Shown piece by piece: positions 1 to 9,100 of a DNA stretch of 18,506 nt (the stretch's first letter is position 1; the number at the start of each line of letters is the position of its first letter). The stretch lies in assembly GCA_947624125.1 (NCBI GenBank), contig CANQIY010000011.1:1-18506 (forward strand). Direction: 5' to 3'. This DNA comes from an uncultured Bacilli bacterium. GTDB taxonomy: Bacteria; Bacillota_I; Bacilli_A; RF39; UBA660. The notes under the pieces were generated by a model. The model saw only the letters and a program-made list of their open reading frames with translations. It did not search any database and had not been told where the DNA came from. The position numbers and the translations under genes are program-made.

Positions 1-71
1 TTGGTGAAGTGGTTGAACACACATGCCTTTCACGCATGCATTCATGGGTTCAAATCCCGTACGGGTCACCA
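1..71 (+). tRNA. tRNA-Glu (TTC anticodon), 5' end cut by the window
   Basis: The cloverleaf can be read directly. The anticodon stem CATGC (22-26) pairs with GCATG (34-38) around the loop CTTTCAC, with anticodon TTC at 29-31. The T arm ATGGG/TTCAAAT/CCCGT is followed by the acceptor strand ACGGGTC, a discriminator A and an encoded CCA (69-71). The acceptor 5' strand should be six bases longer, so the gene starts just outside the window. An intrinsic terminator follows closely, which suggests that this is the last or only gene of its transcript. Confidence 0.95.
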
Positions 72-83
72 AATTAATTAATT

Positions 84-106
84 ACCCATTTTAATGGGTT
101 TTTATT
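84..106 (+). terminator. Intrinsic terminator after tRNA-Glu
   Basis: ACCCAT (84-89) and ATGGGT (94-99) form a short stem around a 4-nt loop, followed by TTTTTATTTT. It lies 12 bp after the encoded CCA of the tRNA, in the right orientation to end that transcript. Confidence 0.8.
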
Positions 107-111
107 TTATA

Positions 112-136
112 TAAAAAAGAACTTTTACGTTCTTTT
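112..136 (-). terminator. Intrinsic terminator of the ABC exporter operon
   Basis: Read on the minus strand, AAAAGAAC (136-129) and GTTCTTTT (122-115) form an 8-bp perfect stem around a 6-nt loop, running into a T-rich tail. It overlaps the stop codon of the downstream exporter gene. Together with the tRNA terminator it separates two convergent transcripts. Confidence 0.75.
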
Positions 137-2579
137 AATCTACATCATTTCGAGCTAATATTTGGGCTGGTGTCTTTCTAATTGTATTATATACAGGAAA
201 TAAACCGATAATTACATTAAATATTAAAATCATACTTAAACTTAATAATAAAGTAAATATATTAACTAAAAAGATACTACTTAAATATTCGATTCGCGTT
301 ACACAATATAAAATATAAGCCATAAAGATAATTCCTGGATAACTAGCAATAAACGTTATTGCTAATATTTCACCGGAAAACATCTTATAAATATCACTTT
401 TTTTAATGCCAATTGCTCTATAAATGCCTACCTCTTTTATTCTTGATAGAAATGAAGAACGAATCATTAAGATAATTTCAATTAAAGAAATACCAAGCAT
501 AACACCAGAAACAATTAAAGTAGATACAATAGTTTCTTTATTATTTTCAATATAATTATTTTTATCATATTCATAACTATCTTGAATATTGATTTTTTTA
601 TCTTGAAAATATTCTAATACTTGAGTTTTGTCTTTAGCATAAATACTAACGTTTTTTGTTTTAGTAATTAAATTATATTTAAGAGTATTTTCATTAACTA
701 AATAATCACTAATATCATTATCATTATTATTTTCATAAAATCCTACTACTTTTAATTTTTGGTTATTGATTGCTAAATCACACTCTTTATTTAATTCCAT
801 CATTCCTTCTAGGGAAAGAGGCACTATAACTTCATAATCATTTTGGACTTCTCTTCCCTTTTTAATTTCTATTTTTTCTTTCATTATATCATAAAGAGAA
901 AAATCATTATTATTTGTATCATAAATTTTGCTATAATCATTTGTATCATAAGTTTTGTTATAAGAATTATTTATGACGCTTATAAACATTTCATTATTAA
1001 TATATATATTAGGTTCATTAATATTAGCTATTCCTACTATTTTAAAAGGATTCATATCTTCTAAATAAATATCATGATTTAATAAGTCTTCTTCTTTTGT
1101 AAATCCCGCCATATATGCATTACTATTTTCTAAAAATCTCTCAGCTGTTCTTTTGGTTATAACTACTTCGTATTTATTTTGGGGTAATACTCCCATTATT
1201 AAATCATTTTCCTTTAAATCTTTAATATTAGATAAAGATGCTGATAATATTCCATACGAACCATTTGTTTGGATAAATTTATCATAAAAAATGTGAAAAT
1301 TAATTATACTATCACTAGGTAACATATAATCTATGCTAGCTAGTTTTTCATAATTTAAATAATCTTCTACTTTCATGTTAGCTAAACTAAGTTCTAAATA
1401 ATTTTTATTTTTGGTCATAAAATCTTCATCTTTTATCTTAATTGTTGCCATAATACTAGATGTAGCATAAAAAATAAACATACCTGATAAAAAGAAACCA
1501 ATTAATAAAATCTTTTTTAATAGAGGATAATCTAATATTTTTTTAAGTCCATAAGTTATATAACTTTTATAACTAAAAATACTACTATATTTTAATTGTT
1601 TATTTTTATTACTAATAATAGACATATCAAGATTAGCAAGTTCATCTTCTTTTTTAATTTCTTCTCTTGGCCCATCTATTATTTCTAAATTAGAACTATT
1701 ATCAATTACTTCTACTTTTTCATTACCGTTTGACTCAATATAAATATTACCATTATGAAAAATTATTTTCATTTGCAAATTTTCTTTATCATGACGATAA
1801 ACATCTAATTTAACATTATCTTTATTAAATGTTTGTTTATTTTTGTATTCTTCTAAATAAATACAATTATCTAATTCATAATTAAGAGCATTATCTTCAT
1901 TATTTTCATAATCTTTTTCTATTTTACCATCTTTTATTTCTAATATTCTCGTAGCATAAAAGCGCGCTAATTCTTCTTCATGGGTAACTAAAATAACTAA
2001 ATATTGTTTAGAAATACTTTTAATTATTTTCATTATTTCTAAACTATTTTTACTATCTAAATTACCAGTTGGTTCATCGGCTAAAATAATTTGAGGATTT
2101 TTAACTAAGGCTCTTGCAATACCTACTCTTTGTCTTTCCCCACCAGAAAGCATACTAACTGGGCGATTTTTATATCTTTCCATTTTTACTTTTTTTAAAA
2201 TATATAAAACTCTTTTTTCAATTTCTTTTTCATCTTTTACACCAATTAATCTTAAAGAAATCGCTACATTATCATAAACATTCATGCTTTCGATTAATTT
2301 ATAATCTTGAAATATATAGCCAATAGAAAGATTTCTTATTTCATCTACTTTATAACTTCTTCTCTTAGTGATTTTCTTATCATTAATATATATGGCTCCG
2401 GAATTAATATTATCTAAGCCACCAATAACATTAAGAAGTGTTGTTTTACCACTACCACTTGGACCTAATAAAGCAATTAAACCATTTTCCGGTAAATTAA
2501 TACTTGTCTCATTGATAACATGGATTTGATTTTTTTTATAGTGATTAAAATATTTATTAACTTTTTCTAATCTAATCAT
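135..2579 (-). CDS. MacB-like ABC transporter, fused ATPase and FtsX-type permease (second gene of pair)
   Basis: This 814-residue protein fuses an ABC ATPase to a permease. The ATPase shows Walker A GPSGSGKT (39-46), Q-loop Q91, signature LSGGERQ (144-150), Walker B ILADEP (165-170) and the H-loop histidine at 200. A charged linker (about 225-345) follows, then one membrane helix (about 353-375), a large extracytoplasmic domain (about 380-675) and three C-terminal helices typical of FtsX/MacB permeases. Such proteins use ATP to move periplasmic or surface substrates (peptides, lipoproteins, antimicrobials) rather than to import. I place the start at the ATG one base after the upstream stop because GGAGAGAGG lies 7 nt before it; a longer reading frame upstream lacks a ribosome binding site. 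It is coupled to its paralogue upstream, so the two probably act as a heterodimer. The substrate is not deducible. Confidence 0.9.
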   Translation of the reverse strand: MIRLEKVNKYFNHYKKNQIHVINETSINLPENGLIALLGPSGSGKTTLLNVIGGLDNINSGAIYINDKKITKRRSYKVDEIRNLSIGYIFQDYKLIESMNVYDNVAISLRLIGVKDEKEIEKRVLYILKKVKMERYKNRPVSMLSGGERQRVGIARALVKNPQIILADEPTGNLDSKNSLEIMKIIKSISKQYLVILVTHEEELARFYATRILEIKDGKIEKDYENNEDNALNYELDNCIYLEEYKNKQTFNKDNVKLDVYRHDKENLQMKIIFHNGNIYIESNGNEKVEVIDNSSNLEIIDGPREEIKKEDELANLDMSIISNKNKQLKYSSIFSYKSYITYGLKKILDYPLLKKILLIGFFLSGMFIFYATSSIMATIKIKDEDFMTKNKNYLELSLANMKVEDYLNYEKLASIDYMLPSDSIINFHIFYDKFIQTNGSYGILSASLSNIKDLKENDLIMGVLPQNKYEVVITKRTAERFLENSNAYMAGFTKEEDLLNHDIYLEDMNPFKIVGIANINEPNIYINNEMFISVINNSYNKTYDTNDYSKIYDTNNNDFSLYDIMKEKIEIKKGREVQNDYEVIVPLSLEGMMELNKECDLAINNQKLKVVGFYENNNDNDISDYLVNENTLKYNLITKTKNVSIYAKDKTQVLEYFQDKKINIQDSYEYDKNNYIENNKETIVSTLIVSGVMLGISLIEIILMIRSSFLSRIKEVGIYRAIGIKKSDIYKMFSGEILAITFIASYPGIIFMAYILYCVTRIEYLSSIFLVNIFTLLLSLSMILIFNVIIGLFPVYNTIRKTPAQILARNDVD

Positions 2580-2580
2580 T

Positions 2581-4752
2581 TTATAACCTCTCTCCATAAG
2601 TTTTAATAATTGATTTTTGGAAAATCTTGCGCCCATAACGATAAGCCATCAAAATAGATAATAATAACAAAATTAAATAAACTAAGAGATAATCTGCAAT
2701 ATTAATATAATGAATAATATTTTTTAAATATGGATAAGATATAATATCTTTGTTTACTAATGATGTAAAAATAACAAATAAAAGATAAGTAAAACTAGCT
2801 AAAAATAATAATTCACCCATTAAAATACTAACACAATTTTTCTTCGTTCCCCCAAGTGTTCTTATCGTTGTGTAATAACTATTTCGAGCTTTATAAATTA
2901 TTTTCATAATAAAGTAACTAATAAAGAAAAGAGTTATTATTAAAATAATTGAGATAATTAACTTTAAAATATTCGTAATTTGTTTGACCGTTTCGGCTTC
3001 ATTAAATAAAGATTTGCGCATTACTAATGTCTCATAACCTAAATCTTCTAAATTCTTATTTACTTCATCTAAATTTTTTATTTCATCAACATATATACTA
3101 CTTTGATAAATATCATTACCTAATAATTCATTATAATCCGAGGTATTAATAAAAATAGGATTGTAATAATTACCATATTCAATATTTAATAATTGTTGTG
3201 CATTTTCTTTGGTTAAAATATTTTTAATAGTTAATTTACTCTCTCTTTCCTCATAAATATTACTGGTATTTATTTGAATAATATTATTTATACAATTTAA
3301 ATTAGGACAATATCCTCTTAAACTATCACCAATTACAACTTCACCTTTATTTATTAAAGACGTTGGAATAATAGAAAAATCAGTGTACAAAGTGGTTTTA
3401 TCTAATTTGATTTTCGTATCATTGTATATGGTTTTAGCATAGTTTAAAAATATTTCTTCTAAATTATTAGCTAAAACAAAGCGAACATTATATAAATTAT
3501 CATAAGTATAAACAATACCAACAACTTTTATATTATCAATATTCATCTCATCATTACGAAAATTTTGAGCTAAAATATCACTTTCTAACTCACTTAGATA
3601 CCAATTATCCGGATGACCTAGAATAACGATTTCATTATCATTAGTAGGTAATCTTCCCTTATCAACTTGCACTATTTTTTCTTTGGCTATTAAGCCATCT
3701 AAATAAATATTATCATTATGGATATTTAAATTAATATCAGTAAGAAAATCATTTTTGGTGATGGATGCAATGTGGGAGATTTGCTCTATTTTTTGAAAAT
3801 CATCAGAAAGTATTTGTCTATCATCACTCTTTTTGATAATAATTCTTAAATTATCAGTATTGGTAAAATAATTATTATAAGCATAGTTTAATTCTTCATA
3901 TTCAGCCATTTTAATTGATGAATAATTAATTATTAAGGTTATTGTAATAAGAAGATAGATGGCTAACATTAGGATAAATTTAATTGGAATATTAAAAGCA
4001 TTACGAATTGATAAACGAATTTTATTCTTTAAAGTTATATCTTTTATCTTATTTTCTTTAATTTTGTTATCTAAATTAATTGGTGTTATTAGTCTATTTT
4101 CTAATATTTTTCCATCATTCATTTTTATAAGTCGAGTCGCATATTGCTCAATTTCTTTTTTATTATGGGTAACTACTATAACAAGTTTTTCTGCTGATAT
4201 ATCATGCAAAAGTTTTAAAATAGCACTACTTGATTTACTATCTAAGCTGCCAGTTGGTTCATCAGCTACAATTATAGGAGTATCATTAGCTAAAGCTCTT
4301 CCAATAGCCACTCTTTGTTTTTGACCACCCGATAATTTAGATACCACTGTATGTCGATATTTTTTTAACCCAATTTTGTCAATTATGGCTAATACATCTT
4401 TTTTAACATGCGTTTTACCATTCATAAGCATAGCTAATTCAATATTTTCATAAACTGTATAACTATTAACAAGATTAAAGTTTTGAAAAATATTACTAAC
4501 ATATTTACGTCGATATAAAAGATAGTCTTCTTCTGTATAATGACTTGTTTCTTTGCCATTTATATACATTTCCCCATCTTCATATGTATCAAGACCCGAA
4601 ATAACATTTAAAAGCGTACTTTTGCCGCTGCCGGATTCACCGGTTATAACAACAAATTCACCTAAGTTTAATTCTAAATTAACTTTTGTAAAACCTGCGG
4701 CAATGACACCATCTTTATAATAATATTTTGAAACATTTTTTAACTTTATCAA
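2581..4752 (-). CDS. MacB-like ABC transporter, fused ATPase and FtsX-type permease (first gene of pair)
   Basis: This 723-residue protein has the same architecture as its downstream neighbour. Motifs are Walker A GESGSGKS (38-45), signature LSGGQKQ (140-146), Walker B IVADEP with Glu165, and the H-loop histidine at 196. One membrane helix (about 257-277), a large extracytoplasmic domain and three C-terminal helices follow. The start chosen is TTG (4750-4752), because AAAGGTG sits 6 nt before it and the resulting N-terminus (MIKLKNVSKYY) matches the paralogue (MIRLEKVNKYF). An ATG 18 nt further upstream lies inside the TATAAT box of the promoter and so should not be in the mRNA. The gene ends one base before the second exporter gene, and its last codons carry that gene's ribosome binding site, so translational coupling is likely. 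Confidence 0.9.
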   Translation of the reverse strand: MIKLKNVSKYYYKDGVIAAGFTKVNLELNLGEFVVITGESGSGKSTLLNVISGLDTYEDGEMYINGKETSHYTEEDYLLYRRKYVSNIFQNFNLVNSYTVYENIELAMLMNGKTHVKKDVLAIIDKIGLKKYRHTVVSKLSGGQKQRVAIGRALANDTPIIVADEPTGSLDSKSSSAILKLLHDISAEKLVIVVTHNKKEIEQYATRLIKMNDGKILENRLITPINLDNKIKENKIKDITLKNKIRLSIRNAFNIPIKFILMLAIYLLITITLIINYSSIKMAEYEELNYAYNNYFTNTDNLRIIIKKSDDRQILSDDFQKIEQISHIASITKNDFLTDINLNIHNDNIYLDGLIAKEKIVQVDKGRLPTNDNEIVILGHPDNWYLSELESDILAQNFRNDEMNIDNIKVVGIVYTYDNLYNVRFVLANNLEEIFLNYAKTIYNDTKIKLDKTTLYTDFSIIPTSLINKGEVVIGDSLRGYCPNLNCINNIIQINTSNIYEERESKLTIKNILTKENAQQLLNIEYGNYYNPIFINTSDYNELLGNDIYQSSIYVDEIKNLDEVNKNLEDLGYETLVMRKSLFNEAETVKQITNILKLIISIILIITLFFISYFIMKIIYKARNSYYTTIRTLGGTKKNCVSILMGELLFLASFTYLLFVIFTSLVNKDIISYPYLKNIIHYINIADYLLVYLILLLLSILMAYRYGRKIFQKSIIKTYGERL

Positions 4753-4768
4753 TTGTATCACCTTTCTC

Positions 4769-4797
4769 ATTATAACTTAATTATCTATCTTTTTCCA
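4769..4797 (-). promoter_or_regulatory. Promoter of the ABC exporter operon
   Basis: On the minus strand, TGGAAA (4797-4792) is followed by a 17-bp spacer and a perfect TATAAT (4774-4769). The -10 box overlaps the first in-frame ATG of the exporter gene. Transcription should therefore start after that ATG, which supports the TTG start. Confidence 0.65.
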
Positions 4798-4810
4798 TCT
4801 ATTAAAGATA

Positions 4811-4858
4811 AAAAAATAAATAACCTTTAATAAAATTTTATTAAACATTATTTATTTT
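4811..4858 (-). terminator. AT-rich hairpin terminator after the 75-residue gene
   Basis: A 46-bp dyad (4813-4858) has perfect 10-bp outer arms and a perfect 20-bp inner palindrome (4826-4845), separated by a 3x3 mismatch. Read on the minus strand it runs into a T-tract. It lies between the small gene upstream and the exporter promoter, so it probably insulates the two. It has almost no G-C pairs, so an operator role is possible instead. Confidence 0.5.
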
Positions 4859-4900
4859 ATTTATGCAAGTCATTCGACAAAATAAGTCAAAATATTTCAC

Positions 4901-5128
4901 TTATTTTAAACAATCTTCTATTTCTTCATCTTGAAAACCCATATATGATAATTTTCCACTAAAGAATCGATTTAACTTTTGATTTAATAATTTTTTAGCC
5001 TCTTTTATAGCTATAAGTAAATCTTTTTCTGAACCATTACTCATATATCTGATAAAAAAGCTTTCGACAAATAGTTCACTAAAATTATCAGTAAATTCTT
5101 CTACAAACACTTCTACGTTTTTTTCCAT
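4901..5128 (-). CDS. Small protein of unknown function, 75 residues
   Basis: I do not recognise this protein. It starts at an ATG preceded by GGAAGGGG at good spacing and has a plausible promoter and a terminator-like dyad, so it appears to be a genuine single-gene unit. It is soluble-looking: there is no signal peptide or membrane helix. The first 30 residues are acidic and rich in Phe and Glu (EVFVEEFTDNF, then LFVESFFIRY). The middle is a Lys-rich predicted helix (IKEAKKLLNQKLNRFF) and the acidic C-terminus ends in a single cysteine. It lies just upstream of the exporter pair and on the same strand, but as a separate transcript. A cargo peptide or regulator role is only a guess. Confidence 0.6.
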   Translation of the reverse strand: MEKNVEVFVEEFTDNFSELFVESFFIRYMSNGSEKDLLIAIKEAKKLLNQKLNRFFSGKLSYMGFQDEEIEDCLK

Positions 5129-5182
5129 ATTTTTCCCCTTCCAATTATTTATATATGCTTTATTTTGTTTATTTCCTTTAAA

Positions 5183-5212
5183 ATAATACGTAAATTTAAA
5201 AATATTTGTAAA
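5183..5212 (-). promoter_or_regulatory. Candidate promoter of the 75-residue gene
   Basis: On the minus strand, TTTACA (5212-5207) is followed by an 18-bp spacer and TATTAT (5188-5183), each matching five of six consensus bases. The predicted leader is about 45-50 nt and ends in the GGAAGGGG ribosome binding site. The surrounding DNA is so AT-rich that chance matches are possible. Confidence 0.4.
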
Positions 5213-5236
5213 ATTTACATTTTTTCTTCAAAATAA

Positions 5237-5279
5237 AGGGGCTGTAATGAAATGAGAAGTTCATTATAGCCTCTTTTTT
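5237..5279 (+). terminator. Hairpin with T-run at the left end of the MITE-like element
   Basis: The left terminal repeat folds back on bases 5260-5274 in a 15-bp stem with two G-U pairs and an 8-nt loop, followed by TTTTT. On the minus strand the same stem is followed by TTTATTTT, so it could end transcription in both directions. No plus-strand gene precedes it. Confidence 0.45.
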
Positions 5280-5356
5280 CTGTGTATTTAACTACATATA
5301 TTTAAAATTATGTAAAACTTTTGCTTTCTTCAATGTTTCCTCACAATATTTTTCAG

Positions 5357-5383
5357 AGTAAAATATAGGAATTTTACTTTTTT
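5357..5383 (+). terminator. Terminator-like hairpin inside the MITE-like element
   Basis: AGTAAAAT (5357-5364) and ATTTTACT (5371-5378) form a perfect 8-bp stem around a 6-nt loop, followed by TTTTT. It has the form of an intrinsic terminator on the plus strand, but no gene upstream needs one. Confidence 0.35.
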
Positions 5384-5441
5384 ATGGTAAAATACTTTAT
5401 GTGATATATCTTTTTTCGTCAATTAGTTGTATCACAAATTT

Positions 5442-5473
5442 GCCTTGAGGTTTCACGATTTCAAGGCTTTTTA
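5442..5473 (+). terminator. Second terminator-like hairpin inside the MITE-like element
   Basis: GCCTTGA (5442-5448) and TCAAGGC (5461-5467) form a 7-bp stem around a 12-nt loop, followed by TTTTTA. It is the most GC-rich internal stem of the element. Confidence 0.4.
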
Positions 5474-5561
5474 TATTTATATTATGTAACATGTGAGAGA
5501 TAGTTACATAAAAAAAGAACTGAATGAAATTATTTCATTTCATTACAGCCCCATTTAATTT

Positions 5562-6098
5562 TTAATGTTTTTTCTTGATAATTAAATTTATTCCTATAAT
5601 TGAACATAAAATAACTAATGACACAATAACTATTATCGTTGTTGGAAAATTATTTGCTTTATAAATATCTTTATTTTGTTTTATGCATTCTTTAACATCT
5701 TCATTTTGACGTGTTTTAGATACTATATCGCAATAATTATCAACTTCATCATAAGCTGTAATTGCTTTATTTAAACTTTCTTTCATTTTATTATTAAAAC
5801 CAATAAAATAATTTGAACCAATTATAGTAAGAGGCATTTTATTGTTTTTAATTTTTAATTCTTTTTTTATTTTATCATAAAGTTCATTATTATCATTTAT
5901 ATTTATATATTCAACATCGATAAACTTTTCTTTTCTATATTCTTCTAGCCATTCTTTTGCTTTTTCACAATCTTCACAATCATCTTTTAAAAAGACATTA
6001 ACCTTTACACTATAAGAAGAATTGGTTACCACAGCATTTGATTTAGCAGGAAAACATAAAAGCATTAGAAGAAAAAACACAAATAATAGTTTTTTCAT
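5562..6098 (-). CDS. Membrane-anchored extracytoplasmic thioredoxin-fold protein
   Basis: This 178-residue protein has an N-terminal signal peptide (hydrophobic core about 4-16, likely cleavage after SNA at about 22). A thioredoxin/glutaredoxin-like domain follows, with active-site CEDC at 41-44 and a probable cis-proline at Pro89 (KMPLTIIG). A C-terminal membrane helix lies at about 153-174, followed by KKKH. This predicts a thiol-disulfide enzyme facing outward, held in the membrane by its tail. Two further cysteines (123 and 138) could form a second disulfide. The start is the ATG preceded by AGAGAGGAAAAT; an in-frame ATG 45 nt upstream has no ribosome binding site and lies inside a hairpin. 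It follows the giant surface protein on the same strand after 76 nt and is probably co-transcribed with it. The substrate is unknown. Confidence 0.8.
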   Translation of the reverse strand: MKKLLFVFFLLMLLCFPAKSNAVVTNSSYSVKVNVFLKDDCEDCEKAKEWLEEYRKEKFIDVEYININDNNELYDKIKKELKIKNNKMPLTIIGSNYFIGFNNKMKESLNKAITAYDEVDNYCDIVSKTRQNEDVKECIKQNKDIYKANNFPTTIIVIVSLVILCSIIGINLIIKKKH

Positions 6099-6120
6099 AT
6101 TTTCCTCTCTATAGTCAGAT

Positions 6121-6149
6121 AAAGGTGTGGTAATAAATATCACACCTTT
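6121..6149 (-). promoter_or_regulatory. Intergenic hairpin between surface-protein and thioredoxin-like genes
   Basis: AAAGGTGTG and CACACCTTT form a perfect 9-bp stem around an 11-nt loop. No T-run follows on the minus strand, so it is not a good terminator. A processing site, partial terminator or mRNA-stability element that lowers expression of the downstream gene relative to the adhesin fits better. Confidence 0.45.
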
Positions 6150-6174
6150 AAACTAAATTTTTAATTTTTTAATT

Positions 6175-9100
6175 TTAAGAGCCAACGGCCACAACAGGTG
6201 AAGGAGCTTTCGCGCCACTAGGAACATCAGTTGTTGTACTGCCAGATTCATCTATAAATGTATTTTTTATTTTGCTAGTATTTATATTATGTAATTTAAT
6301 TTGGCTATAATCTACACTTGGCGAATTTTTTGTATAATGAAGTCCAAATGTAATTTCACTACTACCATTTTCAAAATCTATATCAGATTTATTGCCAGAG
6401 GCATCTTTCATAATCTCAATAGCATATTTTGTATTTATCGTATTAATTGCAAAGACAACATCAGATTCTCCTTCTTCTTCAGGTCTACTTTGAGCATCAG
6501 CAGCAAAATCTTTAATTACAACAGCAGTTCCACCATCAGTACTTAAAGCTTTAAAACTATTTAAATAAATTTTTGAACCTGCACCTAATTTTTCAGCATA
6601 AATATATGCTTTATTAATATTTGATTCACTAAATCCTGGAGAATCTATTCCCATCCATCTAACATCTACAACAGATTCAGTGCTATTTTTATACTTAATA
6701 GCATAATCTACAGCAGTTCCTGTATTCGTAATGCCAGATTGCCATACTGTTAATTTTTTACCTTCTACAACTATTAATGCTTCTTGGTCAACTTGAGCAT
6801 TTATTTCTAATTTTACTCTATTGAAAGTTACATCATCAGCACTGCTAGAAATTGTAACTTTCTTTGCTTTAATTGTTGGTTTACTGCTACCTTTACCAAT
6901 AATAGCAAGATTTCTATCAATAGTAAAATCTTCATCTTTTAAATCAATAACAATATTACCATCAATATATATAGCCGATACAGATTTATCTTGTAATGCT
7001 TGTTTGAAATCACCTTCTGTTGTTACTTTTCTAGTACTTTCATTCACTAAAGATAATTTAAATGATGTCCAGTAATGTTTATCTTCAGTAGCTTTTAAAT
7101 CTTGTGGTGCAATTACACCTTCAGGAGTTCCTTCTTGAGGAGCTGAAAATAATATTTTGGCCCTATCTACTGTAAATCCTAATAATTCATATTTTTCACC
7201 ATCATAATTGAAGCCAGTAAATGGTGTTCCCTCAGGAGCATCGATTTTTTCATTATAATGATTATAACGTACAAACGTTGCTCTATTTCCAGCTTCATAA
7301 TTATAGAAAATTGTTTTAATTATTTTTGAATTATTAGCCTCATTATAATAATTTATATAATTATAATCTGCAACTGATGAAAGTGTATCTCCTCCTGTTT
7401 TTGATTCTGAAACATATTTAGTTATTTTTTGTTTATCAGTAACTTTTTGCGCATCTTTTGAACTACTATCTGTTAGTTTAACTGTTGTACCAGTTTTATC
7501 AGCTTTTACTAATGGTTTTTCATATGTTTCTTTGTCAAATGTCATGTTTGTCGCTGTTAAAGATGCACCAGTTTTTACTTCAATTGCAGCTTCAAAAGTT
7601 TCAGCTAATTCATTCTCGTTTGTTATATCTACTTTATCAGTTGTTAATGAACCATTTGTAACTAAGATTGCTCTTTTAGGAGCATTTTTTAATGTAATAT
7701 TGCTTATTGTTACATTATTTCCAGATACTTTAAATATTGATTCAATATCTTGTTCACTTTGAACAGTTAATGTATCCTTTTTTTCACTAGAAGATTTGAT
7801 TGTTAAATTACTTAAATTAATTTCATGTTCTTTAGTTATATTGAAATCATTTGTAATATTAATATGTTTGATAGAATTATTTTTTAATGCTTCATCTAAA
7901 TCTTCCTCACTAGTAACTACAGCAACATCAGTTTCAAATTTGAAAGTATATTCCGTTTGAGCTCCATCATTTAATTTAACAGTATCATCAAGTGCTCCAA
8001 TTTTTAAAGTAAATGTGTTGCCAGCAACAGCCATTTTATTTAATGTCATTGTTTCTTCAGCATCAGATAACACTTCTTTAAATAATGCTTGTGCTCCAGC
8101 TTGAACTTTTTCTTTTAAAGCACTACCAGCTGGGTCTAAACTAATAGATTGAACTCCAGTTACTTCATCTTTTTTAAATATTACTTGTTTACCTTTAAAC
8201 ATAAGAGTAATATCTTTTACTTCGCCTCTTTGAAGAATATAAGCAATAGTACCAGGAATAGATGTTCTATTCATATCACTTAATTTAACATCAGAATCTA
8301 ATACAGTAAATGTAATTGTATTATTTTCTTTTTTAACATCAAATAATTCAGTAAAATCTTCTGAAAAATCTGTTTTTGCATTCTTTAAGTCTTCAACTAC
8401 ATCGATTAAGAATTTATCCATATCTAATGTATAATGAGCTTTTAATGTGATATCTTGATTTTCTCCAGTTTTAAGTGTATTTAAATCAACACCAGCAGTT
8501 GATGATTCGTTAGTATTATACCAATAATCAAATTTATGATATATATATCCTTTTTTATCTAATGCAGGTATTTCTTCTGAATTAATTGTTTCATTTTGAT
8601 AAACTATTTTCTTAATAGTTTCTACCTTACCTGTAGTTTCATTAAAATATTCAAATGTTATTTTATTTTCTGTTTGATAAGTTAGTCCATCATATTTGAT
8701 TGTTACTTCATGTGGTAAATAGATATCACCATCGCCATCCCAATCAATTTTATATTTAATCTTTTGTTTTTCTTTATTTAATTTAAATAATACTGTTATG
8801 AAGCCATTTTCGTAATCTGCATCTGTTGGTGTTAAAATAATTTCTTTGCTATCTTCATCATGAACTGTTACAGTCCATTTCTTTAAATAATCAGTTAGGG
8901 TTGCAAAATGAGTGCCTTCTAATTGTTCTGCAGTTGGGCCATAAATTTTAATTGGAATATAATATCCATCTTCTGATTTAAAGCCCGCATTTACATGTTG
9001 TTCTTTAACAGAGCCAGCTAATTTGTAATTAGATTTTTCATTTTTAATTTCTAAATTACTACCGGCATTTTCAAAACTATAACCCCATTCTGTAAGTTGA

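Larger units (their letters stand above)
5238..5552. mobile_element. MITE-like non-coding element with 18-bp terminal inverted repeats
   Basis: The ends are exact inverted copies: GGGGCTGTAATGAAATGA at 5238-5255 and its reverse complement at 5535-5552. The 315 bp between them contain no credible reading frame. They hold a series of hairpins at 5237-5274, 5357-5378, 5400-5436, 5442-5467 and 5483-5510, plus a 17-bp palindrome near the right end; three of these are followed by T-runs on the plus strand. Size, lack of genes and perfect ends fit a miniature inverted-repeat transposable element mobilised by a transposase elsewhere. I see no clear target-site duplication, and I cannot assign the ends to a named IS family. 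It ends 9 bp after the stop codon of the thioredoxin-like gene and probably supplies that gene's terminator. Confidence 0.6.

Noticed and set aside
3959..4324. Plus-strand open frame of 121 codons opposite the first exporter's ATPase domain
   Set aside because: It is an antisense shadow of conserved ABC motifs with no start signals or recognisable domain.
5238..5552. Complete insertion sequence
   Set aside because: There is no transposase frame on either strand within the 315 bp, so only a non-autonomous element is supported.
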